DNA from: W0P28-013 sp051870755 | GTDB taxonomy: Bacteria > Bacteroidota > Bacteroidia > Bacteroidales > Paludibacteraceae | Reading direction: 5' to 3' | NCBI GenBank assembly: GCA_051870755.1 | Contig: JBJECE010000034.1 | Coordinates: 41,390 to 105,389, forward strand | DNA length: 64,000 bases | In this document: positions 25,528 through 34,913 of the stretch, piece after piece | How the letters are laid out: every line of letters starts with the position of its first letter | How positions within the stretch are numbered: position 1 is the stretch's first letter | Made by a program: the position numbers and the translations under genes | Notes under the pieces: model-generated | The model's input: the letters and a program-made list of their open reading frames with translations, nothing else | Told to the model about the DNA's origin: nothing | Database searches by the model: none

Positions 25528-26730
25528 TTATTTATCGACTCGCCCCGGATAAACTTCCAAGGCTTTCTCCAAGACAATCAACGCTTTACGCAACTTCTCC
25601 TTGTCGAGTATATAGGCAATGCGCACTTCGTTGCGGCCATATTCGCGCGAGGTATAGAAGCCCGATGCCGGCGCCATCATCACCGTTTGACCTTCGTAGT
25701 CGAAGTCGGATAGGAGCCACGCGCAGAATTTATCGCTATCGTCAATCGGCAACTTGGCCACCGTGTAGAACGCACCCATCGGTATCGGCGAATAGACGCC
25801 CGGAATGCGATTCAGCCCATCAATCAGAAATTTGCGCCGTTCGACATATTCGTTGTACGTTTCGTCCAAATACTCTTGCGGCGTATCCATCGAGGCTTCG
25901 GCCACAATCTGCCCGATAAGCGGCGGGCTCAAACGCGCCTGGCAGAACTTGATAACGCTCTCGTGCACCGTCTTGTTTTTGCACACCAACGCACCGATAC
26001 GAATGCCACATTCACTATAACGTTTTGATACAGAATCGATTAGAATGACATTATTTTCGATGCCATCGAGATGGAACGCCGAGATGTAGGGTGCGCCCGT
26101 GTAGCAAAATTCGCGATAGACTTCGTCGGAGAAGAGGTACAAATCGTACTTTTTCACCAAATCGCGTATTTGGTTCATCTCTTTGCGCGTGTACAAATAG
26201 CCGGTCGGGTTGTTCGGATTGCAGATGAGAATGCCTTTGGTTTTAGGCGTTATCAGTTTTTCAAATTCCGACACAGGCGGCAGTGCAAAACCCTCTTCGA
26301 TGGACGAAACAACCGGTTTGACCACCGCGCCGGCCGCAATGGCAAAGGCCGTATAGTTGGCGTATGCCGGTTCCGGCACAATGATTTCGTCGCCGGGGTC
26401 AAGACAACTCATAAAGGCAAATTGCACGGCTTCGGAGCCGCCGGCTGTTACGATAATGTCGTCCACGCTGACATCGATATTGAATTTGCTGTAATAGTTC
26501 AGCATTTTCATCCGCAAACTTTTGTAACCATCGCTCGGGCTATATTCCAAGATGGTGCGGTCGATGTGTTTCAACGCATCAAGCCCTGTCTGCGGCGTTT
26601 TCAAATCGGGCTGACCGATGTTCAGATGATACACTTGAACGCCACGCGCTTTGGCTTTGTCGGCCAACGGCGCTAATTTACGAATAGGCGATTGCGGCAT
26701 CAACAAACCGCGTTGTGAAGGAGTCGGCAT
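25528..26730 (-). CDS. Class I PLP-dependent aminotransferase
   Basis: A 400-residue fold-type I aminotransferase. The PLP lysine is K236 in SVSKRYSECGIRIG; NPNNPTG at 171-177 contributes the Asn that contacts the PLP ring; SDEVYREF (201-208) has the Asp and Tyr that hold PLP; and the substrate Arg lies near NEVRIAYILD. Length and motifs fit aspartate or aromatic/branched-chain aminotransferases of the AspC type, common next to murF/obg in Bacteroidales; substrate cannot be told from sequence. A start at residue 11 (MPQSPIRKL) is possible. Confidence 0.88.
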   Translation of the reverse strand: MPTPSQRGLLMPQSPIRKLAPLADKAKARGVQVYHLNIGQPDLKTPQTGLDALKHIDRTILEYSPSDGYKSLRMKMLNYYSKFNIDVSVDDIIVTAGGSEAVQFAFMSCLDPGDEIIVPEPAYANYTAFAIAAGAVVKPVVSSIEEGFALPPVSEFEKLITPKTKGILICNPNNPTGYLYTRKEMNQIRDLVKKYDLYLFSDEVYREFCYTGAPYISAFHLDGIENNVILIDSVSKRYSECGIRIGALVCKNKTVHESVIKFCQARLSPPLIGQIVAEASMDTPQEYLDETYNEYVERRKFLIDGLNRIPGVYSPIPMGAFYTVAKLPIDDSDKFCAWLLSDFDYEGQTVMMAPASGFYTSREYGRNEVRIAYILDKEKLRKALIVLEKALEVYPGRVDK

Positions 26731-26759
26731 GACTTTTTATTCTTTTATTTATTTGACAA

Positions 26760-27218
26760 TCAATTATATACATGTACATCGTAATTGGAAACCATCACAG
26801 TGTACTGTTTCATCGGATAGCGACATTCGCCGGCCATGGGATAACCGCGGCCATAACCAATGTCGAAAATGGCGCCACACTGCTGGCAAATGGCTTCGCC
26901 GGGAATGCTATCGACATTGACCCGAATATTGGGGTCAATCTCGTTGGGACAAGCCAAGTCGAACGCCACAAAGCGGTCTTCAAAATCGTGAAACACCACC
27001 ACACCGCCATAGCCCAAATATTGATACGCATATTTCGGTGTAACAAACGTAGCCACGCCGCCAATGGCATTCAGCGTTGGCGCATCGCGCAAGATGTTAA
27101 ACTCCAACGACACCGGTGTCGATGGGATGGGCGACACCACATTATTTTTACAGCCAACCAACGCCATCGCACCCACCATACACCATATTATTATATATAA
27201 GCCACGCGGCCACATCAC
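26760..27218 (-). CDS. Rieske-like lipoprotein with degenerate metal motif
   Basis: A 152-residue lipoprotein (lipobox LVGC, Cys 23) overlapping murF by four bases. The C-terminal part follows the Rieske [2Fe-2S] layout: FDLACPNEID where a Cys-x-His would be, then ICQQCGAIFDIGYGRGYPMAG, where the second ligand pair and the GxP loop should be. Cysteines are kept (CPNE and CQQC) but the histidines are absent, so a normal Rieske cluster is unlikely. Related Bacteroidales lipoproteins with altered ligands exist. It may bind zinc or nothing. Role unknown. Confidence 0.6.
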   Translation of the reverse strand: MMWPRGLYIIIWCMVGAMALVGCKNNVVSPIPSTPVSLEFNILRDAPTLNAIGGVATFVTPKYAYQYLGYGGVVVFHDFEDRFVAFDLACPNEIDPNIRVNVDSIPGEAICQQCGAIFDIGYGRGYPMAGECRYPMKQYTVMVSNYDVHVYN

Positions 27219-28507
27219 AACAACGGCACAATATTTGTCAAGTGAATGCCATTCGAGCCTTTTACAAGTATCGTCTTATCAATCAACATGTTATCGCGCA
27301 AAAACGCAGTTAATTGTTCCACATTGCCAAACGTGCGACCAACGCCGTCGGCCACTTGCGCAAAGTGTTCGCCCACCCAAAACACATCGTCAAAGTGCGA
27401 TTGTGCCACATAATCCACAATTTTTTTGTGTTCTTCGCGGCTTTGCGCGCCCAATTCGAGCATATCGCCCAAAACAGCCACTTTGTGCGGCAACTGCATG
27501 GCAACAAAATTGTCGAGAGCCGCCCGCATGCTGGTGGGATTGGCGTTGTAGGCATCGACCACCAAGCGATTGTGCGCCGTTTCGACAAACTGCGAGCGGT
27601 TGTTCTGCGGCACATACGTTTCGAGTGCATGGCAAATGGCGGTTTCGTCCACGCCAAAATGCAAGCCAACCGTTGCCGCCGCCAACATATTTTCGGCATT
27701 GTAAATGCCCACAAAATGTGTTTTCGCCCTATATGGTCGGCCGTCACGCCGTTGCCATTCGAGCGTGATAAACGGCGAACAATCAACAACATGGCCTTGC
27801 ACATCGGCCGCAGAATCGAGTGCATACGACGTCAATTTCAAACCGTGCGCAATACCGTTGAGCAACTCGTTTTGCGCATTGATAAACACCTCTCCGCCAT
27901 GCTCACGCAAATAATCGTACAATGCGCCCTTGGCCTGCAGCACGCCTTCGAGCGATCCGAAGCCGGCCAAATGCGCCTTGCCCACGTTGGTAATCAATCC
28001 GCAATCGGGGCGGACAATTTCGACCAAGTCGGCTATCTCGCCCCGATGACTTGCACCCATTTCAATAACAGCAACATCGTGTTTATCAGTCAGTTGCAAC
28101 AGTGTCAGCGGCACACCGATATGATTATTGAAGTTGCCTTGCGTGTAATGCACATTGAACTTTTCGCGCAGCACGGCCGCCACCAACTCCTTGGTCGTTG
28201 TTTTGCCGTTGGTGCCGGTGATGCCCACAACGGGAATGCCCAAGCGTTCGCGATGCATGCGCGCCAACTGCTGCAACGTATGCAACACATTATCAACCAG
28301 AAAGATGCGCTCGTTTGTAGCAAATTCCGCCTCGTCCACCACGGCATAGGCGCAGCCTTTGTCCAACGCCGCCTGCGCAAAACGATTGCCGTCGAAATTG
28401 TCGCCTTTCAGTGCAAAAAACAACGAACCTTCAGGACACACGCGGCTATCGGTCGTAACCTGCGGACGCTCACAATATAACTTATAAAGTTCAGATAATG
28501 AAATCAT
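27215..28507 (-). CDS. murF: UDP-N-acetylmuramoyl-tripeptide--D-alanyl-D-alanine ligase
   Basis: A 430-residue Mur ligase that adds D-Ala-D-Ala to the peptidoglycan precursor in the cytoplasm. The P-loop is GITGTNGKTTT at 95-105; HxxNNxGxP-like NFNNHIGVPLTLL follows (about 123-135); the carbamoylated-lysine region and the C-terminal domain motif VDAYNANPTSM (about 315) are present. Length is normal. It overlaps the Rieske-like gene by 4 bases and follows obgE after 16 bases, so the three are one operon. Confidence 0.95.
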   Translation of the reverse strand: MISLSELYKLYCERPQVTTDSRVCPEGSLFFALKGDNFDGNRFAQAALDKGCAYAVVDEAEFATNERIFLVDNVLHTLQQLARMHRERLGIPVVGITGTNGKTTTKELVAAVLREKFNVHYTQGNFNNHIGVPLTLLQLTDKHDVAVIEMGASHRGEIADLVEIVRPDCGLITNVGKAHLAGFGSLEGVLQAKGALYDYLREHGGEVFINAQNELLNGIAHGLKLTSYALDSAADVQGHVVDCSPFITLEWQRRDGRPYRAKTHFVGIYNAENMLAAATVGLHFGVDETAICHALETYVPQNNRSQFVETAHNRLVVDAYNANPTSMRAALDNFVAMQLPHKVAVLGDMLELGAQSREEHKKIVDYVAQSHFDDVFWVGEHFAQVADGVGRTFGNVEQLTAFLRDNMLIDKTILVKGSNGIHLTNIVPLL

Positions 28508-28523
28508 TACAAATAAAACACAT

Positions 28524-29693
28524 TTACTTTTCGTTCTTCAAATTCTCGGGCGAATCCCACGCTATATCGTACGGAATGTTCGGCTCGCGACGCTCCACGC
28601 CATAAATCGTTTGAAAATTTTCTTCATCGTCCTCGACAGTTTCTTTTTCGATCTGTTTCACATCCAAATTGCGATGCGTAATGGTTTCGACACGATTTTC
28701 CGGCTTGTTCAGTTCCTCCCAAAGCGCATCTTTCAGGACATCGAGCCCAAAGCCCGACACCGACGAGAAGAACAGCGTACGCACCCCTTGCGGCAAATGT
28801 TGGCGCATCTGTTCCATCATGGTTTCATCGATCATATCGCATTTGGAAATAGCCAAAATACGCTGTTTATCAACTAATTCCGGATTATATTTTTCCAATT
28901 CATGCAACAAAATTCCATATTCTTTGGCAATATCGTCGCTGTCGGCCGGCACAAGGAACAGCAAAATGGCGTTTCGCTCGATGTGGCGCAGAAAGCGCAA
29001 TCCCAAGCCTTTGCCCTCGGCTGCTCCTTCGATGATGCCGGGAATGTCGGCCATACAGAACGACTGATTGTCGCGGTACGACACGATGCCCAAATTTGGC
29101 GTCAATGTAGTGAACGGATAATTGGCTATTTCGGGTTTGGCTGCCGACACCACCGACAACAGCGTCGATTTTCCCGCATTCGGGAATCCGACCAAACCGA
29201 CATCGGCCAGCACTTTCAGCTCCAAAATGATATTGCGCTCAACACGCGGTTCGCCCGGCTGCGCATAACGTGGCGTTTGATTCGTGGCCGATCGGAAATG
29301 CCAATTGCCCAAGCCGCCACGACCACCTTTCAACAATACGATTTCCTGTTTATCTTCGCTAATTTCGGTCAAAAATTCGCCTGTATCGCCATCGTAGGCT
29401 ATTGTTCCGCACGGCACATCGATGATTTTGTCCTCGCCGTTTTTGCCGAAACTGCGACTTTCGCCGCCGCTGCCGCCATCGCCGGCAAAGACATGACGCG
29501 CATATTTCAGATGAATCAGCGTCCAATAGTTCTTGTTGCCGCGCAAGATGACATGGCCGCCACGACCGCCGTCGCCGCCATCGGGACCGCCTTTGGGCAG
29601 ATATTTGGCGCGATGCAGGTGTGCGGAGCCGGCTCCGCCCTTCCCCGATCGACAAAAGATTTTCACATAATCCACAAAATTAGAACTTGGCAT
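28524..29693 (-). CDS. obgE: Obg-family GTPase
   Basis: A 389-residue protein with the glycine-rich Obg fold at the N-terminus (SGKGGAGSAHLHRAK, then GGPDGGDGGRGGHV and AGDGGSGG, about 17-75) and a G domain with G1 GFPNAGKST near residue 168, G3 DIPGIIEGA, and NKxD replaced by SKCD near 288. Obg proteins act in late large-subunit ribosome assembly and growth control. It has a C-terminal acidic extension of about 50 residues common in Bacteroidota. It is flanked by adk upstream (55-base gap) and murF downstream. Confidence 0.96.
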   Translation of the reverse strand: MPSSNFVDYVKIFCRSGKGGAGSAHLHRAKYLPKGGPDGGDGGRGGHVILRGNKNYWTLIHLKYARHVFAGDGGSGGESRSFGKNGEDKIIDVPCGTIAYDGDTGEFLTEISEDKQEIVLLKGGRGGLGNWHFRSATNQTPRYAQPGEPRVERNIILELKVLADVGLVGFPNAGKSTLLSVVSAAKPEIANYPFTTLTPNLGIVSYRDNQSFCMADIPGIIEGAAEGKGLGLRFLRHIERNAILLFLVPADSDDIAKEYGILLHELEKYNPELVDKQRILAISKCDMIDETMMEQMRQHLPQGVRTLFFSSVSGFGLDVLKDALWEELNKPENRVETITHRNLDVKQIEKETVEDDEENFQTIYGVERREPNIPYDIAWDSPENLKNEK

Positions 29694-29748
29694 AACAAAC
29701 GGCGTTTTTAATTCGACAAAAAAATGATAAATTCACAAACAAGCGCAC

Positions 29749-30333
29749 TCAAAAGCCGCAAATCGAAAACTCGATTAACTGCACAATCGACTGAAAATAC
29801 TCCTCGACCGTAGTACAATTTTCCACCGCTACATAACGCCCCGTCGATTTGTAGAACTCGATGACGGGCATCGTTACCTCGTGATAAACCTGCAACCGTT
29901 TTTTGATCACCTCCAAATTGTCGTCGGCGCGATGTGAGGTTTCGCCACGCTTGAGCAAACGTTCGACAAGCAGCGGCTCATCGACGCGCAAATCCAACAT
30001 CAGCGTCAGTTTTTTGCCAAACGACGCCAACAAGGCATCGAGTGCTTCGGCCTGCGCCACCGTGCGCGGAAATCCATCGAAAATAAAGCCATTGCAGTTG
30101 TCTTTGCGCTCGGCTATTTTGGCACTTATCATTTTGATAATCAAATCGTCAGGCACCAAATTGCCCTTCGAAATGAGTGTATCGGCAAACCGACCGATGT
30201 CGGTGCCGCGCGCTATCTCGTCGCGCAACATATCGCCCGTCGATAAGTGTACCAAATTGTACTTTTTGACAATCAACTCGCTCTGCGTTCCTTTGCCGGA
30301 ACCGGGAGCACCAAATATAACAATGTTCAGCAT
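29749..30333 (-). CDS. adk: Adenylate kinase
   Basis: A 194-residue nucleotide kinase: P-loop GAPGSGKGT at 7-15, STGDMLRDEIARGT (AMP-binding, about 31-44), FIFDGFPRTVAQAEAL (about 80-95) and the LID region RLLKRGETSHRADDN. It interconverts ATP + AMP and 2 ADP. The LID lacks zinc-binding cysteines and is short, as in the non-zinc short type. It heads the adk-obgE-murF run. A TActTTTG on the reverse strand at 30364-30371 is a likely -7 element about 30 bases before the ATG. Confidence 0.95.
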   Translation of the reverse strand: MLNIVIFGAPGSGKGTQSELIVKKYNLVHLSTGDMLRDEIARGTDIGRFADTLISKGNLVPDDLIIKMISAKIAERKDNCNGFIFDGFPRTVAQAEALDALLASFGKKLTLMLDLRVDEPLLVERLLKRGETSHRADDNLEVIKKRLQVYHEVTMPVIEFYKSTGRYVAVENCTTVEEYFQSIVQLIEFSICGF

Positions 30334-30499
30334 AAGCCTTTGTTTCTGTGTTTTTTAGACATACAAAAGTAATAATTATTTTTTTAATGGTCGGAACGGA
30401 TGTTAATGATTTTCCAACCAAAACAAATTAACTTGCAAAGTTAATAAAAATTTTCGACACGACAAAATGCAACTAAAAAAATCGCCAACAAAACCCGCA

Positions 30500-30531
30500 T
30501 TTGGTCAGCAACAAAAAAAACTGTATCTTTG
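30500..30531 (+). promoter_or_regulatory. Bacteroidota promoter of the 7TM-HD gene
   Basis: TTTG at 30500-30503, 20-base gap, TAtcTTTG at 30524-30531, followed by CAGG. ATG 25 bases later. Confidence 0.82.
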
Positions 30532-30555
30532 CAGGTTGGAAAAACAGATTGCAAC

Positions 30556-32601
30556 ATGAAATTCGATTTTGCAAGCAAACCACTGCGCTACACGCTGCGC
30601 GCCTTACTATTCGTCGGAGCGGCAATATTGGTGTACGAGTGCATACCGCACCAAATAAAATTCGACAAACAATTCATGCTGGGCAAACCTTGGCCAAATG
30701 AGTTGCTGACCGCCGAATTTGACTTCCCGATTTACAAAGACGAAACCGAACTCCGCCGCGAGCAGGACAGCATACTCCGCTATTTCGTACCTTATTTCAC
30801 TATCAATCAGACGATTGCCGACAAACAAATCGAAAAATTCAGCCAAGCAGCCAACACACTGACGGCCGACCGGCGCCAACACATTGCCGATGCGCTGACC
30901 GCATTTTACCGCACAGGCATCATGTCGGCACAGGATTACAACGAACTGCAAACCATGGGCGTTACGCGCATTTCGATAATCGACAGCACCAACACCGCCC
31001 ACGAAACTGCCTTGGCCGACATTCACACAGCGCGATCGGCCTACGACGCACTCGGCGCCACCGACATCGGCGTCGGCACGTTGCGCGAAGCCAACCTCAA
31101 CCACTACCTGACCGCCAACCTCGCGCTCGACAAAAACAAATCGGAACAAGTGAAACAAGAACTGCTGGCGTCCATATCGCCAACAGCCGGCATGGTGCAA
31201 GCCGGACAACGTATCATAGACCGCGGCGAAATAATTGATTATCAGACATATAAAATTCTGAATTCGCTCAAAATAGCCACCGAGCAGTTGGATTTGCCCG
31301 AGCGCAATTCCAATTGGATTGTAGCCGGGAAAATTTTGCTGATCGTCGGATTATTACTGCTGTTTTTCCTCTATTTGCGTTTGTTCCGTCCACGCATATT
31401 CAACTCCAATCGCGACATTCTGTTCATCATGCTGATGGTGGTGAGCATGGTAGGTTTGACCTCGCTGACGGTACATTTCACGCAGTTGAGCATCTACATT
31501 GTGCCGTTTGCGCTGCTGCCCATCATTGTGCGCACGTTTTTCGACTCGCGAACAGCCCTTTTTGCGCACATCATCACCATATTGATTACGTCATTCATGG
31601 CGCCGCAGCCGTTTGAGTTTCTGTTGCTGCAAATCACCGCCGGCATGACCGTCGTATCGAGCCTGAAAGAGATGACGCAACGGTCGCAGTTCGTGCGCAC
31701 CGCACTACTCGTATTCGTTTCATATTCAATCATTTACATATCATTTGCACTCATTCACGACGCATCGTTCGACAAAATTGATTGGTGGACATTCGCCATT
31801 TTTGCCGTCAATTCGCTGCTGCAAATGATAGCCTATGCGCTCATTTTTATTTTCGAAAAAACGTTCGGTTTTCTGTCGAACATGACTTTGGTGGAACTCT
31901 CCAACGTGAACAACAAACTGCTGATGGAATTTTCAGGCAAAGCGCCCGGCACTTTTCAGCATGCGCTGCAAGTGTCGAATCTGGCAGCGGCCGCGGCGGC
32001 ACGCATCAACGCCAACACGCTGCTGGCACGTACGGGCGCGCTCTATCACGACATCGGCAAGATGGTCAATCCGCTCTACTTCACCGAAAATCAGACATCG
32101 GGCATCAATCCGCTGAACGATTTGACACCCGAAGAGGCCGCACAAATCATCATTGCGCATGTAGCCAACGGCGTCAAAATAGCCGACAAAAACAAATTGC
32201 CCGACCGCATCAAAGCTTTCATTCTGACGCACCATGCCGAGAATAAAACCGGCTACTTCTATAATATGGTCAAAAACAGCCGTCCCGACGCCGACATCGA
32301 CGAAGCGAAATTTACATACCCCGGCCCCAAACCCGGCAGCAAAGAGACAACCATCGTCATGATGGCCGACGCCGTAGAAGCCGCCTCGCGCAGCCTCAAA
32401 AAATACGACGACAAAAGCATCGACGAGTTGGTCGATCGCATTATCGACGGCCAAATAACAAACGGTTCGTTCCAAAACTCGCCGATTGCCTTCCGCGATG
32501 TGGAACAGATAAAAAATGTGTTCAAAGACAAACTGAAAAGCATCTACCACTCGCGCGTCAGTTATCCCGAGCTGACCGGCAATAAAAAGAAAAAACATTA
32601 A
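30556..32601 (+). CDS. PgpH-type 7TM-HD phosphohydrolase
   Basis: A 681-residue membrane protein started at the ATG at 30556 (MKFDFASKPLRYTLRALL). Order: one membrane helix (about 13-30), a long extracytoplasmic 7TMR-HDED domain (about 35-250), seven membrane segments (about 258-440), and a cytoplasmic HD domain (about 465-640). The HD domain has FQHALQVSNLAAAAA, LYHDIGKM with His 498-Asp 499, and ILTHHAENKTGYFY. This matches PgpH, the c-di-AMP phosphodiesterase of Firmicutes; in Bacteroidota the same role is likely but unproven here. It has its own consensus promoter and leads into gldG 19 bases downstream. Confidence 0.88.
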   Translation: MKFDFASKPLRYTLRALLFVGAAILVYECIPHQIKFDKQFMLGKPWPNELLTAEFDFPIYKDETELRREQDSILRYFVPYFTINQTIADKQIEKFSQAANTLTADRRQHIADALTAFYRTGIMSAQDYNELQTMGVTRISIIDSTNTAHETALADIHTARSAYDALGATDIGVGTLREANLNHYLTANLALDKNKSEQVKQELLASISPTAGMVQAGQRIIDRGEIIDYQTYKILNSLKIATEQLDLPERNSNWIVAGKILLIVGLLLLFFLYLRLFRPRIFNSNRDILFIMLMVVSMVGLTSLTVHFTQLSIYIVPFALLPIIVRTFFDSRTALFAHIITILITSFMAPQPFEFLLLQITAGMTVVSSLKEMTQRSQFVRTALLVFVSYSIIYISFALIHDASFDKIDWWTFAIFAVNSLLQMIAYALIFIFEKTFGFLSNMTLVELSNVNNKLLMEFSGKAPGTFQHALQVSNLAAAAAARINANTLLARTGALYHDIGKMVNPLYFTENQTSGINPLNDLTPEEAAQIIIAHVANGVKIADKNKLPDRIKAFILTHHAENKTGYFYNMVKNSRPDADIDEAKFTYPGPKPGSKETTIVMMADAVEAASRSLKKYDDKSIDELVDRIIDGQITNGSFQNSPIAFRDVEQIKNVFKDKLKSIYHSRVSYPELTGNKKKKH

Positions 32602-32620
32602 CACAAACACCGGCACCATC

Positions 32621-34318
32621 GTGAAAAAATACCGCGACATCATACTGATAATCATTGCCATTGTGCTGATTGGCGCACTACCGCTGCTACCATTTTTGCG
32701 CCTCGACCTCACGGCCGAAAAACGTTTCAGCATTGCCGACCAAACCCGACAACTTGTGCAGCATCTGCCCGACGACGTCAGCATCACATTCTACTCCGGC
32801 GGCGACATCGATGCCAACTTCGCGCGCCTGAACCGCGCCGCCGCCGAACTCATCGATGAGTTGAACATCTTTGCCAACCGACACATCACTTACGAATTTA
32901 TCAATCCGTCGGAGGCCGACAACGACACCGAACGCAACAAAAACTACTTTGCGCTCGAGCAACGCGGTTTGCGCAGCATGTCGGTAGCATCGCGCGATGC
33001 CAACGGCCGCGTTACGCAAAACATCGTCTTCCCATGGGCCGAAGTCGTTACTCGCAACGACACCATGGCCGTGTGCCTGTTGCAGCCCGACGGCCGACGC
33101 GAAGGCGAACAAGGCATCAACAACGCCATCGAAAATTTGGAATTCGAATTCACCGACGCCATACGCATACTCAGTAAAAACACCATCGACAAAATCGCCT
33201 TCATCGAAGGACATGGCGAGTGGAGCGAAGAAGAGGTGTACGCCGCATCCGAGGCCTTCAGCCGCTATTTTCAGATAGACCGCGGCATCATCGGCTACAA
33301 CGCCGACATACTCGACGACTACAAAGCCATCATCATAGCCGCACCCAAAACGCCGTTTAGCGAACGCGAAAAATACATCATCGACCAATACATCATGAAC
33401 GGCGGCCGCGTGATGTGGCTCATCGACGGCGTTCAGATGCAACAAAACGCACTCACGCAAACAGAAAACAGCGCACTCATTCCGTTGGATGTCAATCTGC
33501 AAGACCAACTTTTTCGTTACGGCGTGCGCATCACATCGACCGTCGTGCAAGATATGCAATGCGCCTATATGCCCATCAACATAGCCGCAGCCGGCGAACA
33601 GCCGCAGTTCGAAGCCATGCCATGGTTTTACACGCCACTGCTGCTCACATCGCCCAACTCGCCCATCACGCGCAACCTGATGCAGGTCAAAGCCGACTTT
33701 GCATCCGTCATCGACTTCACCAACAACGCCGACACCCTTGTTAAAAAAGATATATTGCTCATCACCTCCAACGCCACGCACATCAGCCACGCGCCCTGCC
33801 TCATCGACATCCGCACGCTGATGAACGACGCCCAAAACGAAAACTATTGGTTCGCCCGCTACCAACCCGTAGCCGCGCTGTTGCAAGGTCGTTTCACCTC
33901 CACATTTCCGTCGCGCAGCCGTGCCATTCCCGATAGTATCGTCGGCACACACCCGCACCGCGACACCGGCCTCGACACCCGCATGTTGGTCGTAGCCGAC
34001 GGCGACATCATACGCAACGATTTGGAACAAACGACACAAGGCTGGCGCGTCGTGCCGCTCGGTTACGACCGCATCACGCACATGACGTTCGGCAACCGCG
34101 ACTTTCTGCTCAACGCCCTGCTCTACCTGACCGACGACCAAGATTGGCTATCGCTGCGCAACCGACAGTTCAAACTGCGCCTGCTCAACAAAGCCACCAT
34201 TCAAACCAATCGGCGTTTTTGGCAATGGGCAAACACGCTGATACCGCTCGCACTTTTGCTGATAACCGCCCCAACCGCATACGCCATACGCCGCAAACGT
34301 TATGGCAAAAAGGCCTGA
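32621..34318 (+). CDS. gldG: GldG-family ABC-associated membrane protein
   Basis: A 565-residue protein started at the GTG at 32621, with one N-terminal helix (about 5-27) and one C-terminal helix (about 535-555) around a large extracytoplasmic domain. The opening LRLDLTAEKRFSIADQT, then VSITFYSGGDIDANF, INPSEADNDTERN and FIEGHGEWSEEEVYAASEAF are the marks of the GldG / ABC_transp_aux family. GldG works with GldA and GldF in gliding and envelope functions of Bacteroidota. No gldF is adjacent: the upstream gene is the 7TM-HD hydrolase. Present in many non-gliding Bacteroidales. Confidence 0.85.
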   Translation: MKKYRDIILIIIAIVLIGALPLLPFLRLDLTAEKRFSIADQTRQLVQHLPDDVSITFYSGGDIDANFARLNRAAAELIDELNIFANRHITYEFINPSEADNDTERNKNYFALEQRGLRSMSVASRDANGRVTQNIVFPWAEVVTRNDTMAVCLLQPDGRREGEQGINNAIENLEFEFTDAIRILSKNTIDKIAFIEGHGEWSEEEVYAASEAFSRYFQIDRGIIGYNADILDDYKAIIIAAPKTPFSEREKYIIDQYIMNGGRVMWLIDGVQMQQNALTQTENSALIPLDVNLQDQLFRYGVRITSTVVQDMQCAYMPINIAAAGEQPQFEAMPWFYTPLLLTSPNSPITRNLMQVKADFASVIDFTNNADTLVKKDILLITSNATHISHAPCLIDIRTLMNDAQNENYWFARYQPVAALLQGRFTSTFPSRSRAIPDSIVGTHPHRDTGLDTRMLVVADGDIIRNDLEQTTQGWRVVPLGYDRITHMTFGNRDFLLNALLYLTDDQDWLSLRNRQFKLRLLNKATIQTNRRFWQWANTLIPLALLLITAPTAYAIRRKRYGKKA

Positions 34319-34416
34319 TTCACCACCTAACAACCTATTTTTGGCAATCATAAAATAAACATAACTTACTGATAATAGGACGGTTATAAAAATATTTCAT
34401 TTTTTTCGCACAAATG

Positions 34417-34448
34417 TTTGTCGGAATCAAAAAAAAGCCTTAACTTTG
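34417..34448 (+). promoter_or_regulatory. Bacteroidota promoter of tRNA-Glu
   Basis: TTTG at 34417-34420, 20-base gap, TAacTTTG at 34441-34448, followed by CAG, about 25 bases before the tRNA. Confidence 0.85.
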
Positions 34449-34473
34449 CAGTCGCAAAAAACACTTGCACATT

Positions 34474-34545
34474 GGCCCATTCGTCTATCGGTTAGGACGC
34501 AAGATTTTCATTCTTGAAAGAGCAGTTCGATTCTGCTATGGGCTA
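34474..34545 (+). tRNA. tRNA-Glu (anticodon TTC)
   Basis: Cloverleaf read by eye. The acceptor GGCCCAT pairs with ATGGGCT (34538-34544, one G-T pair) and the discriminator is A. The D arm is GTC/GAC around TATCGGTTAG. The anticodon stem CAAGA/TCTTG holds the loop TTTTCAT, so the anticodon is TTC. The T arm is AGCAG/CTGCT with loop TTCGATT. The CCA end is not encoded. It has its own promoter, and rpsT follows 32 bases later, probably in the same transcript. Confidence 0.93.
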
Positions 34546-34577
34546 CACTAAAAGAAACGCATAAATTTGTTATAATA

Positions 34578-34832
34578 ATGGCAAATCACAAATCATCAGT
34601 TAAAAGAATCCGTCAAACGGCCAAACATCGTTTGAGCAACAGATACTACGCACGCACTGCCCGCAACGCCGTTCGCGACTTGCGCCAAACGACCGACAAA
34701 GCAGCCGGCGAAGAGTTGCTGAAAAAAGTTACGTCTATGTTGGACAAATTGGCTAAACGCCACGTTATCCACAAAAACAAAGCCGGTAACTTGAAATCGA
34801 AATTGACGTTGCACGTCAATAAATTGGCCTAA
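34578..34832 (+). CDS. rpsT: 30S ribosomal protein S20
   Basis: An 84-residue basic protein starting MANHKSSVKRIRQTAKHRL, with NRYYARTARNAVRDLRQ and a closing KRHVIHKNKAGNLKSKL, the standard S20 sequence. It binds 16S rRNA early in small-subunit assembly. It follows tRNA-Glu by 32 bases and is followed by a strong terminator. Confidence 0.97.
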   Translation: MANHKSSVKRIRQTAKHRLSNRYYARTARNAVRDLRQTTDKAAGEELLKKVTSMLDKLAKRHVIHKNKAGNLKSKLTLHVNKLA

Positions 34833-34856
34833 TTCGAAGTTTGACTAACAAAACAA

Positions 34857-34884
34857 GGCTCTTTCCACGAAAGAGTCTTTTTTT
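34857..34884 (+). terminator. Terminator of the tRNA-Glu/rpsT unit
   Basis: CTCTTTC pairs with GAAAGAG, extended by a G-T pair, across a short CAC loop, followed by a run of seven T. Confidence 0.9.
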
Positions 34885-34913
34885 GTGTATTGCGCATCGT
34901 TTTTTGTCTTTTT

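Noticed and set aside
32687..34141. 484-codon reverse ORF across gldG
   Set aside because: Shadow frame with val/gly-rich, motif-free translation opposite a recognised GldG gene.
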